From Larix kaempferi (lineage: Eukaryota; Streptophyta; Pinopsida; Pinales; Pinaceae), in the NCBI GenBank assembly GCA_027924585.1, contig BSBM01000190.1:1488001-1552000 (forward strand): a stretch of DNA of 64,000 nucleotides, given 5' to 3'. Below are positions 1-11,092 of the stretch, piece after piece (the stretch's first letter is position 1; the number at the start of each line of letters is the position of its first letter). The position numbers and the translations under genes were made by a program. The notes under the pieces were generated by a model that had not been told where the DNA came from, did no database searches, and saw only the letters and a list, made by a program, of their open reading frames with translations.

Positions 1-580
1 TGGATGTTTTAATTCCGATGTGCATCATAATTGATTTGTTTTACATCTGCACATTCATAATTTATTTATATGAATCTAACTAATGGGCTGAGATCATGGG
101 AAAGCCCTGAATTTGGCATCATGTACCCTGCCTTGCATTGGTTAAATGGGTGGGTACGTGACAGGTTTCCCTAATACCTTCCCAACATTACTATCATTAT
201 AATAATGAGAAAGGGAGATATATGGACACCCTAAAGCTGGTTTCCTCACGAGGATACATAATTTAGTAAGGCCTCCATTGGTAAGGATAAAGAGAGATGT
301 TACAAAAAAATCACTCATTAATCCAACAAACTCATCACCAACTAAACCCACTTATTAAATATTTTTAAGGAAATCTCATTACACTTTATGATAGTCCATA
401 TCTAAATATAGCTTAGATTCATAAATCATTGTATTGTATCATTATATGTTCCTTTGGAAAAGTAACTATTCCAAACCATCCACTAAAAAGCTTAGTCTCT
501 CCACTTTAAATAAATAAGAAGATATTTGTATAAAAGGTGGCCAATGCTTTGAATAAGATGGTTTTAAGCTCAAATTTTTT

Positions 581-726
581 AAATATATGTTTTTGTACCT
601 TAAGAATTATCATAGATTTTCATGTTTTAGCGTGAGCCAATGCTTATGTTTATTAAATATATGTTATCGTACCTTAAGAATTGTCATAGATTTTCATGTT
701 TTAGCGAGAGTCAATGCTTATGCTTC
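581..726. repeat. 74-bp tandem duplication
   Basis: The segment starting aaatatatgt at 581 is repeated from 655 with about seven differences in 70 bases; both copies carry the cores accttaagaatt and catagattttcatgtttt. It is a simple two-copy tandem duplication in intergenic DNA with no coding signal. Confidence 0.85.
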
Positions 727-2704
727 ATAAATTATCAATCATTTCTAGTCAACACCTTTCTCCCTTTCTACTTGACGCTAAATATGACTAGATAAATGTA
801 GAATAATAAAGAAAACACAAATGGAAGCACAATTTTAGAGAAACAAAACTATGAAAAAATATCCCCATCCATTGACATTAACAAGAAAACTATTTAGGTA
901 TATCTAATGAATCAAGAGAATTCAAACCTACCATAAAATATTTCACACCATTATTTTAAAAAACCATTAATTATCATAAATTTAATATGATCAGAGAAAC
1001 CTCTACAATCCAAAAGATTTATCAAAGTTTCATGAAATGACTTTGAAGAGACCGACCACAATTATATGGATTTCCTTCACTTAAGTCCCTTAAAATAGCT
1101 ATTCCGAAAATCTCTTCACATTCCATAATAATAGATATAGTATTACATAAAATGATATAAAGAAAAAAGAGACATGGTTCATGTAGAAGTTTAGTGGTGA
1201 GTCCTCTAGTCCATAATCAAATATTGGAAGCCATGTTTACATTGATATATAATCTCTAAAATGGAATCCATGCCTTTTCAGCTTTCTCCCTCATTTATTA
1301 ATTACAAAAGTAGTTACATATTCATGGAATAACTCAAAGGCCATGTGTACAATGATATATGATCCTTTTTGGCACCTCAACAACTCCCCTTAAAATTTTC
1401 AATAAATAAAGGGGTCACTACTCAAAATTTAGAAAACACCCTTTCATTGGTTTTGGTTTTTCTTTGATTGATGATTCGATAATCTTCATTTCTTAGGTGT
1501 TTGGTTTTTGTCTTCATCATCATTAATTTTGGGATTTGTCCTTCATTTGCCAATGTTTTGGTGATTCCCATTATTTGTTTTGATTAGGTTTTCTAGCTTC
1601 TTAATAGTTCCTAAAAGGATTGTGGGTTCTTCTTGGGATTATCTTAATTGTTTTACCACTTGGATATGAGTCAACAATTCTCATAAAACACTATTTCTCA
1701 TAAGGCATAATCATTTTTGTTTTTGGGAAAATGAATTGCATTCTTTATTTAGATAGGATATATATGGCTTAATTAAATGTTTATATATAGAAATATTTAA
1801 CTTCTATGACATTATTAATTCTTCCATATAATTGTTTTATTTTTTATTTTTAAGTCATGTTATCTTATTTTAATGACAATAAGACAATATTATGCCTATA
1901 TAGTTTTATTAATAAAAGCTTATATTCATTAATTATTTTCATTTTCCAATTATATTTAATATAATTTTAAGACAATGTTAATAATATATTTGGCTATGAT
2001 ATACACACATCATTTGTATTAAGGATTCATCTTGTATGTTAATAACCAAATCCTTTGATTGCATCTCTTACTATATTGTTCTAATTATATTTTGTTTTGC
2101 GGGATCAATAGGTTGAAATGATGGAAATGGAAGCATATGAAACAGATGTAGGTTTTCACTGAATCATGTATAAAAAGGATCGAATACTACCGGATCAAGA
2201 GAAGACTGATATATGATAATCTGTGTAACTAGATCACCTAGATCGATGTTACAATAGTTCAAGGATGTGGTGGCCAGAAATGATAAAGGGAACAAATCTC
2301 CATAAAATTTCGTGGAATGTAGAAAAGATCAGGGTTGGATGCCGCCATGCCATGATGATTTCTAGCCGGTGATTGTGGATATTAACAAATTCTCATCTGT
2401 TATTTAAAGAAGCAACAATTAATCTTTTTTCTCTTGCGAATTGTGCTTCTCAAAGGGACTGAAGGTGGAGAGCACAACGTTGCAGTGTTTGGTGAAGTTT
2501 GGCTGGATGCAAGCTGATGAAGAAGATCCCAATAGCTTTCTCCCACATTGGCATCTAAATATTTACAGTACGTCGGCATAACACCCCTCACAAAATTTTT
2601 GCAGGTGAAAGTAAACTGAAACTAGAACATATATGGTTCTGGGGGACGCTACTGTGCTTTTACCCGTCATAAATAGTGCAACGCTATTTCTATGTGTAAT
2701 TACT

Positions 2705-2830
2705 ATTGCACTATTTCAGTATTCTATTATTCACGATTCCATTTATAATTACTAGAGGTTGCACTATTTCTAACACCCTTTCTATTATTCACGATTCTAT
2801 TTATAAAGTGGATAATTGCACTATTTCGGT
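2705..2830. repeat. Short direct repeats, spacing about 55-58 bp
   Basis: The phrase ttgcactatttc occurs three times (about 2706, 2759 and 2816). Between these lie two copies of a 26-base segment containing ctattattcacgatt (from 2722 and 2780), differing at one base. This looks like a decayed tandem duplication. Confidence 0.75.
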
Positions 2831-3449
2831 AAATGGATATCATTAGCATCATCGGCAGGGACTGGATCTTTTGAATCTTTATCTCTAACCGGGTAACGAA
2901 CTGCCTTGGCGTCTGCATTTTCATTTGGATATCGGTATGGATAATGGGCCCTAACACTGGAGCACTAGGGGACTAACTTTATTTTATACATGGACATATA
3001 TATGGATTCTCTGCAAACAAAACAAAAAAGTAAGACATGGATATGGGACTGAAAGAGATGGTAGTGGATAACCCTAAACTTCAACTGGTGGGACTGTTGC
3101 TCAATATCGAACTGTACTACCACCCTTTTCAGCTCCTGTAGGATCATTAACTAGTTCTGGAACTGTGCCTTTATGTGCACCTGGCGGTTATGAAACTACA
3201 ATTGGGTAATAGCCAACTCGAGCAAAACCATAGCCTTTGGGTAACCTATTTAAGTATTCATATGCTTATTGTGTACCAGCAACAAAAACTTCCGTAACAA
3301 GGGAGGAGTCATAGGTAGTTTACCTAGAAGCAGTATATGCCCGAGACAGTAAGGCCTAATATAGTAGAAACAAGGTGGTTCAAGATATGCCTTAATCCCT
3401 AAACAAGCAGAGCCATAGCCAGTAGAAACGAAGCAAGCATAAAATACAG

Positions 3450-3576
3450 AGACATAGTTTCAGTACATGCATTGGCTGGATTCATCACTTCACAAACAAG
3501 GTTAAAGCTTATATCAAGTGTCAAAGAGTGGTGGTTCTTATTGACTCAGGAAGTAATTTAAAAGTAAATATTTATT
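3450..3576 (+). pseudogene. Ty3/gypsy aspartic protease remnant
   Basis: Translation gives a stretch reading DIVSVHALAGF in one frame and, after a one-base shift near 3500, a stretch containing KAYIK and the retropepsin signature VVVLIDSGSN. Gypsy polyproteins carry this layout at the gag-protease junction, with the D-S-G triad as the active site. Continuity is lost right after the motif. No gag, RT or LTR is recognisable around it, so this is an isolated scrap. It belongs to a different gypsy lineage from the elements at 10-29 kb, whose protease has D-L-G. Confidence 0.75.
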
Positions 3577-5001
3577 CAAACCATCCAGTTTAAATTGATT
3601 ATTTATGGTTGGCCCTATCTCCTTTGTTTAAACCCATCTTAATAGAGAGTGACTACAAAAACAATTACACACTATATACAAACCTGCACTAAACTAAGAA
3701 CCATATTTTTTTTTCAATATTCTTATGAGTTTCACCAAGTGAAAATTTTGGCCTCAATCATCCAAATAACTGGTACGTATGTCACTATCACTCTAATAAC
3801 TGGAAGTATTATACTATATGAATTCCCTCACTCCTTTAGAACTCTAAAATAATTGAGTAGATATAAATATTTACTTATAATATTCACTGATGAAAAGGTA
3901 TTTTTTAGCACTAGTGTCAAGGGGTTTTAGAAACAAAGAACCAAGCTGCTCACAACATACCTACTTGAAATGGACAAGCCAATAGGCCAAGCCAAGGGGA
4001 GGCTTTTCAGACCATAACAATCGTAACCATAACTAGTTCACATAAAATAATAAATGGTTTTCATTTACATACCTTTTTAGGCAGAACATAGAGTCAATCC
4101 CAAACCTGCTTCAAAATCAAATTCTCTCTTTCTTCGCGGCCAAAGTCGACAACTAATAGAACTCTCTTTATTCACATCAAAACTTACAGAATTGATAATG
4201 CAACACTGGTATGAACTTCTGGTACCTATTCTGCAAACCCTCTCCTCCATTCACATTAATTCACATTCAAGAAGTTTCCCATCCATCAAGTGTGAGTGAT
4301 GGGTCACAAAATCACCTGGACTAGGACGTAATTACGTCGTAGGTGTTTCACCGACGAGAAGCATAACCATCCACATTGGCTAGATTCCTCACTCATAGAG
4401 CGAATGGAATGCTGCCATGTGGATGGTGTCATCGTGAAACAACGACTGGTTATCTCGAATGTCTTTTTTACTTCATTTGGAATCAAGTTACAATACGTGT
4501 CCATAGACTGGTTAAGAACCGTGGCAGTGATTTACGGCTATGGAACCAAACTAGGGCTTCGGATTTTTAACGAGGCAGCTGCAGTGACTAAATGAAATTT
4601 GCTTCTTATCAAATGACTTCGCACAAGCCCTCTTTTTATTGCAAAACTCCCAACGTCTCAGGTTTGGGTTCCAGCGGGGAAGTGAAACCCTGGAATAATA
4701 CATTCCATAATGGAACACCATTGGTGGAAATGACAAATTCGATGGCTTTACCTAGAAGCTCAGGTTCCATAACCGCAAAATTTAATGGCTTCCGGGGATA
4801 TAGCGAGGCTGCTCCCCGAATACGCCCTGCTGTCAAAACTCATGGAGATGGAGAATGTATTGATCCATAAAATATTGGAAAAAGAGTCTAACTCTATGGT
4901 ACAGATTTTCCATATTTAAAATTATGGGCCAATAGCAGGTAAATTCAATTTTGTTTGAGATTAGTATTGAATATAATTTTATGGTTCGAAATGATTTTCA
5001 G
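3577..5001. other. Intergenic DNA, unassigned short frames
   Basis: Short open frames on both strands at 4304-4870 overlap one another and match nothing I recognise. The 92-codon plus frame at 4592-4870 reads somewhat like a protein leader (Ser/Gly/Asn-rich), but I see no splice-linked continuation. If the MATE remnant that follows once had upstream exons, they are not visible here. Confidence 0.45.
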
Positions 5002-5330
5002 GGGTGGCGGTTGGATCACGATGGCAATCTTATGTTGCGTGGAACAACATTGGTTGTTACTATATTATTGGATTTCCATTTGGTGTGTTTCTTGGTTGGG
5101 TATTCAATTTAGGAGTCTTGGTGAGTACAATTTCCTTTCATTTGTGCCCCAACTTTGGAAGAAAAGTCCAAGGCATTGAAGGCCTACTACAATGATACAA
5201 TACTGCCCATAACAGATCGATTTACACCACATAGAATATGTCAGGAATGTTATGTGGGACGACAGTGCAAACTCTAATACTAGCATATATTACATATCGT
5301 TGTGACTAGGAACAAGAGGTGAAATAAACT
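5002..5330 (+). pseudogene. MATE/DTX multidrug transporter, two-exon remnant
   Basis: MATE (DETOXIFICATION) proteins are 12-helix proton- or sodium-coupled efflux carriers of plant vacuolar and plasma membranes. The first exon (5002-5120) lies between an attttcag acceptor and a gtgagt donor and encodes [17 protein letters not shown] and LGWVFNLGV, which are diagnostic of DTX helices 10-11. The second exon (from about 5235, after acatag) encodes GMLCGTTVQTLILAYITYR, matching the next DTX exon. A one-base deletion at its start (tgg reduced to tg) breaks the frame, and TAG at 5307 replaces the conserved Trp after TYRxD. Both intron positions agree with plant DTX genes. The upstream helices 1-9 are absent, so this is a dead fragment. 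Confidence 0.85.
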
Positions 5331-5684
5331 GAAATGGGATCATAAATCCTTGTCTTGATGAATATATATTGGAAAACTAATATTGTTCTTTATTTATTTA
5401 GTTGGAGGTCATTGAAGCTCCAAATCGTGTTAACACATGATCTATCTTCCAAGGAGGTAACAAAACTGCATTTCAATTTGAATGAAGGAGGAGGTTCTGG
5501 CCCAATGAAATATATTTTCTATGGTCATTGTTGGGTACTCGACATTGTTTGGTTTGGTTTAGGTGGCACTATGATTTCTATTTTGAGATCTCTAAAGCTG
5601 CCAAAGGGTAGGTAGGAGATATTTCTTTGTGATCATCAATTTGTAACCTTTCTTCTCAAGCTATGGCCATTTGAATTTACATTT
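5331..5684 (+). other. Unassigned 86-codon frame (5355-5615)
   Basis: One open plus-strand frame at 5355-5615 contains a Gly-rich GGGSG and a hydrophobic C-terminal half. I recognise no family. It lies between the MATE remnant and a LINE fragment and may be chance or part of another decayed element. Confidence 0.3.
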
Positions 5685-6240
5685 TCACGTGATAATAATT
5701 TCTTTTGTTCTAAAAACAATCAAATTCTTGCTCTGATTCTGAGAGGAAACCTGAGGTTGCACCAATTTAGAATGTTTAGTGTCATGGATCGTTGCTTTCC
5801 ACTTACTACCCCATTTGGACGAGAAAATCGAGAAGTATGAGGTGATCCTCTTAAGGGCCTTCATCTGAGACGGGACCAGTATAGACCAAGATCTGAGTAT
5901 GACTACTTTCCTCCTAAAGAGAGCCAAAAATTTCTGGTTAGAATAGAAAAAAAATGGAAAGGGTCCCTGACTCCTGAAATAAGCCACAGTACTTCCCTCT
6001 GATCTCATAGTAGATGGCACGTGGAAAAAGGAAGTGCTCCACTGTCTCTGGTTCTTGTAAGTGGCATAACTGGCATACCTTGTCTATCCATTGGATGTGG
6101 CGATCTATCTCAATCCAGACTTTGTTGTGGGAGATGCCTGAAACTGAACGTGGCCACCCATTACAGAGCAATGCAGAGGTAGGTCCTTATGTTATATACG
6201 ATCTGTCATAGAGGCGAGGGTCGTTCAGATTGAGAAGATG
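5685..6240 (-). pseudogene. LINE remnant with zinc-binding RT tail (zf-RVT)
   Basis: On the minus strand the frame 5938-6171 reads GISHNKVWIEIDRH, then VCQLCHLQEPETVEHFLF and YYEIRGKY. This is the Cys/His zinc-binding module (C-x2-C...H) found C-terminal to the reverse transcriptase of plant non-LTR retrotransposons. A second overlapping minus frame (5685-6020) continues from it. Upstream codons in another frame (to about 6240) read NLNDPRLYDRSYIT, indicating a frameshift. No EN or RT catalytic domain remains. Confidence 0.7.
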
Positions 6241-6377
6241 AATGGGGAACCCATATAATGTTTTTTTAATGGAATTCAATTGAAACTTTCTAGGGATAGT
6301 CGTCCTTCCGCGTAGTAGTAAAAAAAAGTGTATTGCAGAAGGAAGAATGTTGCAAAGAAAGAGAAAGAAGCATGCCG

Positions 6378-6405
6378 CAGAGAGAAAGAGAGAGAGAGAG
6401 GAGAA
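6378..6405. repeat. GA-rich microsatellite
   Basis: A run of agagagaaagagagagagagag lies on the plus strand. It encodes a Lys/Arg/Glu-rich stretch inside the frame 6328-6582, which is therefore probably not a real protein. Confidence 0.8.
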
Positions 6406-6599
6406 GAATTTCATAGGAATAAAAAGAAGCGTCGAAAGGAAGCTAGGCCAAGAGCATTAAAAGCAAGCGTGATGGTGAAATGGTGGGGACACAACACAAT
6501 AAATGTAGAGGATCGCCAGCGGGATTTGGACAAGATAGAAATCCCAATAAAATTTGGACTAAATATGGGGTTGGTACATTAATCTAGACCAACATTGAA

Positions 6600-6815
6600 T
6601 GCAGTAATGGGTGTGGAGATCGACAAGATAACAAGCTCATTGTGGAGGTAAAAAGAAATCTCTCTTTGAGATTATTGCCACTCGTGTTATCTTATATGGT
6701 TGTGAAGTTTGGGGCTGCAACATTGATCTCTAGATAATCTTCGAGAAGGATTGAACGAATCCAAAAACACTTTATAAACTATAATATTAAAACTAAAAGC
6801 AATAAACCCTATCCT
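6600..6815 (+). pseudogene. LINE reverse-transcriptase C-terminal remnant
   Basis: The plus-strand translation contains IIATRVILYGCEVWGC followed, across a TAG and frame slips, by RIERIQKHFINYN and a Lys/Asn-rich tail. The LYGCEVWG block and the I-x-x-IQKxF segment are typical of the RT connection region of plant LINEs, just upstream of the zinc-binding tail. The matching zinc-binding domain is not downstream. A fragment of that type lies 400 bp to the left in the opposite orientation, so the two come from separate insertions or an inversion. Confidence 0.65.
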
Positions 6816-6861
6816 ATCATTTCATATCCTATCCTATCCTATCATATCATATCCTATCCTA
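6808..6861. repeat. CCTAT/ATCAT microsatellite
   Basis: About 54 bases are built from cctat and catat pentamers with interruptions. The array begins inside the end of the LINE remnant. Confidence 0.85.
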
Positions 6862-7190
6862 GTGTTTTTGGATTTATTGAAGTTTTTATGGAATTGTGTG
6901 GATGAGTGCATGATAAGTAGTTTACAGATTTGTTTCAGCAAAGTGTGTTCATAAATTGATTATTTTAAGAAGTGGTCTGTTTCTTTCTCTTTCAGTAGAG
7001 TGGAATAGAATTGGATTCTTGTTAGATCTTAAATAAATATTTCTTAGAATCAATGGATTGTGTGCTACCTTGTCTCATTAGTTAAATTTACATCTAGATC
7101 TTGTTAAAGTATCAAGGAAGAATTTGTATCACATTAGTTACCTTAATCGGCACCAACACTTGTTTCAGCTGTGTTTGGATCCTAGTTCTT
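6862..7190. other. Intergenic DNA, nothing recognised
   Basis: I see no coding similarity, array or element end in this stretch. Confidence 0.5.
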
Positions 7191-7194
7191 GATT

Positions 7195-7694
7195 GGCGGG
7201 CATGTGGGGGATTGCTCCCTTACTATTGTCACTAGGGGGTCTAGGGGGTGCGACAACAACCTTTTGGAGCCCCCCTTGGAGGGGGTTCGAGGGAAGCGCC
7301 CCCAAAGATATTTTTAGGGGAAAAATGCGTTGTAAAATATTTTAATTTTGTTGTCAATATTGACCATTCATCATTAGGTTATAAATATTACAGTAGAGAT
7401 TATGTTTGTGTCTTTTTTCCCTAGAAGGAAACCCTCTTTTAATGAGAGCATTGTATTACGACTATGTAGTGTGTGAGAGAGCCCATGAGAGAGTGAAGAG
7501 GAGGTTGCATTGTATGTGTTGTAGGTTGTATCCCTTCATTTCACTAGAAAAAATAAAAGAAATCATTGGTTATTTCTCTGTAGATGTATCCCATATTGGG
7601 TGAACCACATATATTGGTGTCTCTATTGTATTTTGCTCTTCTATGTTTTATTTCTACATTCATTTTATTTTATTGCTCTGCAATCCTATTTCTA
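7195..7694 (+). mobile_element. Copia-type LTR remnant
   Basis: A G-run/C-run segment (gggggttcgagggaag followed by cgccccc, 7270-7300) and a downstream phrase cccatattgggtgaaccac (7588-7606), followed by a T-rich stretch, are hallmarks of plant copia LTRs: the GC hairpin lies in the mid-LTR and the ATTGGGTGAACCAC phrase near its 3' end. The upstream LTR edge is not clear. It is followed directly by an RT fragment of the same strand, so gag, protease and integrase have been deleted. Confidence 0.6.
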
Positions 7695-7865
7695 ACATTT
7701 TATGTAGATGATACAATTTTTATGAACAAACATTTGTCTTCGTTGGATGATTTCAAATCAAAGTCGGTAGCAAAATTTGAGATGATTGACCATGGAGAAA
7801 TCCATCATTGCTTAGGGATTCAAGTTCTAAGAAACAAACGAAAAAAGGAAATTCTTTTGATTTAA
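7695..7865 (+). pseudogene. Copia reverse transcriptase fragment
   Basis: The frame encodes LTFYVDDTIFMN, a copia RT active site (Y-V-D-D), and then FEMIDHGEIHHCLGIQVLR, equivalent to the canonical FEMxDLGxxHYFLG block. Upstream RT motifs are missing. It is joined to LTR-like sequence at 7694, which no intact element would show, so a large internal deletion is implied. Confidence 0.85.
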
Positions 7866-7907
7866 GAGAGGATTTGAGTCCATGTTTTTATGCTGTTAAA
7901 ACACACA

Positions 7908-8090
7908 CACACATTGAGGTGCAATACCATTATGTTTGTGAACTAGTCGATAAATATACTTTGCAGATGCAGTTTTATGACATGAAAATATTTGTGTTGA
8001 TACATTAACAAAACCTAGATGAAGGGTAAGTTTGAGTATTGGAAATATTACCTCCAAGTGAGCAGAATTAGTTGTGTGACATTTGGATCA
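7908..8090 (+). pseudogene. Copia RNase H C-terminal fragment
   Basis: The plus frame reads EVQYHYVCELVDKYTLQMQF and then, after a frame slip, DTLTKP and FEYWKYYL. These correspond to the copia tail whose consensus features are HIxxxYHxxRE, ADxxTKP and FxxxRxxLG. Between this and the RT fragment the rest of RNase H is deleted. No second LTR is apparent downstream. Confidence 0.75.
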
Positions 8091-10327
8091 ATATTAGATT
8101 AAGTCCACACAACAAAGAAAAATATGTGTAAGCAATGGTGTTCAATAAGTTGATGTCTTATGATACAAAATATAATGGGTAATGTGCTTTGTTTATGTAA
8201 TGTGAAGATATAAAATTATTGACCACTGGGTTATAATTAAGGATAATAATGATTTGAAGTCATATTAGACATTAATTTCCTTCTTAGTCACAACTAACTT
8301 CATCTCAAATAGAATATGAAAATTGACAATTTTGGCATTGGTTAAAGATTAATTAATATGTGAAGAAATTGTTCTTTGGTGCGATGCTATGCCAAATGAA
8401 TATCACTTGATCTGGGATCAACTTGAATATAATGATGTCCAAAGTTAAAAACAGCCAACCATAATGAGGCATAAACAAGCTTTCATCAAAGAGTTGTCTT
8501 TCAAAATTGTAGCCTCCATGGAACCCAAAAAACTCAACACAAACCTCTTTGAAATTGATGAAGAAAACAAGGTTTCTGCAAATAAGTTCATGCACAAGTG
8601 ATAAAAGATGGGACATTGTTTCTTACAATGTCATAAAAGAAAAATATCTTAGAATTGGAAAAGATGATGGAAAATGCATGCCTAAGTTGACAAGTGATTC
8701 AATCATATGCTATAATAGGGAAAGAGTGTCAAGAATCAGCAAGAATATATCATGCAACTAACCCAATAGACTTGAATACACACTAGTGGGGTCAAATTCC
8801 CCAAAATTGATCCAAATACCACATGTGAGGAGAAGGTTGTCCCATCAATTTTTTTGTGTAGAAAGAAGCAATAAGGATAGACTTATCAAAATGGCCAAGA
8901 AGTGACTTACTACAATCAATTAATCCTCAGAAAGAGAAATGAGTATAGAGCCAATGTGCATTCAATGAAATTGGTTTATAAGATGTCCTCAAGCATAATA
9001 TCAAACATCACCATGGCTAGTGATTAATACAACCACAATTTTTCCTAATAGTGGGTACTAGCCCAAAATATTTGAATCTACATCTCTTCATTGTCAATTT
9101 ATAAGAACTGTGAAAAAATGTCACGAACCAATTTTCCATGTAATAAAAGGAAAAGGAATTCAAAATAAAAGAGTTAGAATGGATCAATTCTTGTAATAAT
9201 GTGTTAAAGAAAAGTTATGAAATAAGAACAAAATGTAAAAAAATAAGTTAAAAGTAATTAGTTATGTTGTGGTTGGATAATAACCAAAAGGTTATGATGT
9301 AGAATTAAAGGGTCATTTGTTTTGGTAACATAACTCGTCATCTTCTATTTTAATTGGACTTTGGACAATGGCTTGGGATAAGGGAGCAAATTGGAAATAT
9401 AGGTGCTCATGAGGGATGAGGTACCTGTATGGTAAATAGAGAATTCCTTGCACTTATACCTTATTTTATAAGAATAAATATAATCTTATTTCCTATTGTC
9501 GACTCTACTGAATTAATTTACTATGCATTAAAATAATTCTAGAATGTTGCATTTCTTGAATAATACAAGTATATGAAAATACACATTTATATTCATACTG
9601 AGATTAAAATAGAGTTCTATACATGCTTTCATTTTATGATGTATGAAATTTATTAGTAGGGAAATGAATCCCTCACAAAAATGTCTATACCAAGTTGAGA
9701 AGTGATAATATCTTGGATCAATATGTTGAAAATGCCAATATGACTTAGATGTAGATGGTGAAGTATTTGGAATTGGGTTATTAGAAGGTTTAGGAGCGGG
9801 TTCCTTTAGATTCATAGTAAGAAGATGTAGATGGTGTATAGATTCTTGGTTCTTAAGAAACGATAATAGTAGAAGCAATACAATGAGTCATATCTAATGT
9901 TGTTGTCTCAATATATCAAATATCCGTGTTCATTAGTCTTATTTCAAGATCAATAGGAGTAACAATAACTAAAATACAAAAAGATGAGGATCCTCTTTCA
10001 TTTTTGAAGAAACCATCCAACAAAAGTGGGAGTGAAATTGATATGTTGTGGTGGAACAATAATCATAACAAGGAAAATGCATGCTCTTGGTGGTCCAAAG
10101 GAAAAGCTCTTTGAAGATGCGGTGTGAGAGGAGATGGATCTCACAGTTGGGTTATGTTTCTATCTTAATTATTTTATGTTAATATTACTCACTCACCTTT
10201 ATTTATTGATATGTCTTGAACTCTAGTTGAAGAGGCTCTAATGAGGTATGAACCTCCTATTTTAGAGAAGTTGAGAACCGTTTCTCTTGGTTAAAGAAAA
10301 GGAGTAGGTGGATAAAATCCAAACACC
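8091..10327. other. AT-rich intergenic DNA, no gene recognised
   Basis: Small open frames on both strands (for example 8353-8616 minus, 8549-8761 plus, 9528-9878 minus) show no family resemblance and no splice-connected exons. The stretch separates the copia remnant from the first LTR of the nested gypsy complex. Confidence 0.5.
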
Positions 10328-11049
10328 TTGTTGGCACGGGATAGATCCGCAGGAAGTGCGGAAGCCGACAAGCGCGAAAGGGTCATTCCACGAAAGAAGG
10401 ATCATTCGTGGTATTCACGGGAGTGAAAGAATTATTAGATTAGTCGAGTCAGTCATGTGGACCATTTTGTAATATGACAAAAGCATATAAGTAGAGGAGG
10501 ATTGTAAGCCTAAGGGCATCGAAGTTTTGGAGACTGATCCTATATTTTGGGTTTTTATTTCCACAACATGATGTATTGATGGTTTCTGCGAGGTTAATTC
10601 CATGGGTTTGATGAATGAATGAAGATGTTCGGTTATGATTTGAATTTTATCTTTGTGCAATGCTGCGATGATGAGTAATGGGTTATTTGAATGTTTTCTG
10701 TTGATTGATTCGAATATGTCGTAATCTGAAATAAGTACGTTGAATATGTTATTCTGAATGTATGTGTTAGAAAATGTGAATGAATTAGGATGCGAATGAT
10801 GAGTTAATAGTATGTTATGAATGTTATAATCTCTGGTTCATGTGAAAGTAAAGTGTGCATATCCTCTACACAACTGCAGAAACTTGGTCCCAGCAGCCCT
10901 CTTATCCACCTCGGGTGAGACTGCACTTGCTTCGCAAGGGTTGTTGGGAAGGGTTACACCTTTCTAGGCCGATGTATAAGGGAGTTTGGGTTGATATTTT
11001 GTTGGTGATAGTGCGGAGTGAACCCCTGTCAATAGACAATGTGTCAACA
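10328..11049 (+). repeat. E1 5' LTR (722 bp)
   Basis: It begins TGTTGGCACGGGATAG and ends GTGTCAACA (TG...CA). The same sequence recurs at 28545 (plus strand) and, inverted, at 16993-17655 and 25467-26129. A TATA-like catataagtagagg lies near 10481. This copy is about 60 bp longer than the E2 LTRs. Confidence 0.92.
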
Positions 11050-11051
11050 AA

Positions 11052-11070
11052 TGGTTCTATTTCCGGGACC
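11052..11070 (+). promoter_or_regulatory. E1 primer-binding site, tRNA-Glu-like
   Basis: Two bases after the LTR end the sequence is TGGTTCTATTTCCGGGACC. It starts with TGG (pairs with tRNA CCA) and matches the complement of the 3' end of plant tRNA-Glu at most positions, notably TGGTT and CCGGGAC. E2 has the same site with other point changes, and the two together look like decayed copies of one site. The usual plant initiator-Met site is not used. Confidence 0.7.
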
Positions 11071-11092
11071 CTAGGGAGGAAGGAAAGAGGAT

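Larger units (their letters stand above)
1..3449. other. AT-rich intergenic DNA, no gene recognised
   Basis: No reading frame here resembles a known protein, and the open frames are short and overlap on opposite strands. The stretch is AT-rich with T-runs around 1440-1620. It contains two small duplications listed separately (581-726 and 2705-2830). Two minus-strand frames at 2727-2957 and 2965-3147 lie just upstream of a gypsy protease scrap, but on the other strand, and I cannot assign them. Confidence 0.6.

Noticed and set aside
5002-5330. Possible functional small membrane protein
   Set aside because: The exon pair matches only two internal exons of MATE proteins and carries a frameshift and a stop; it is a relic.
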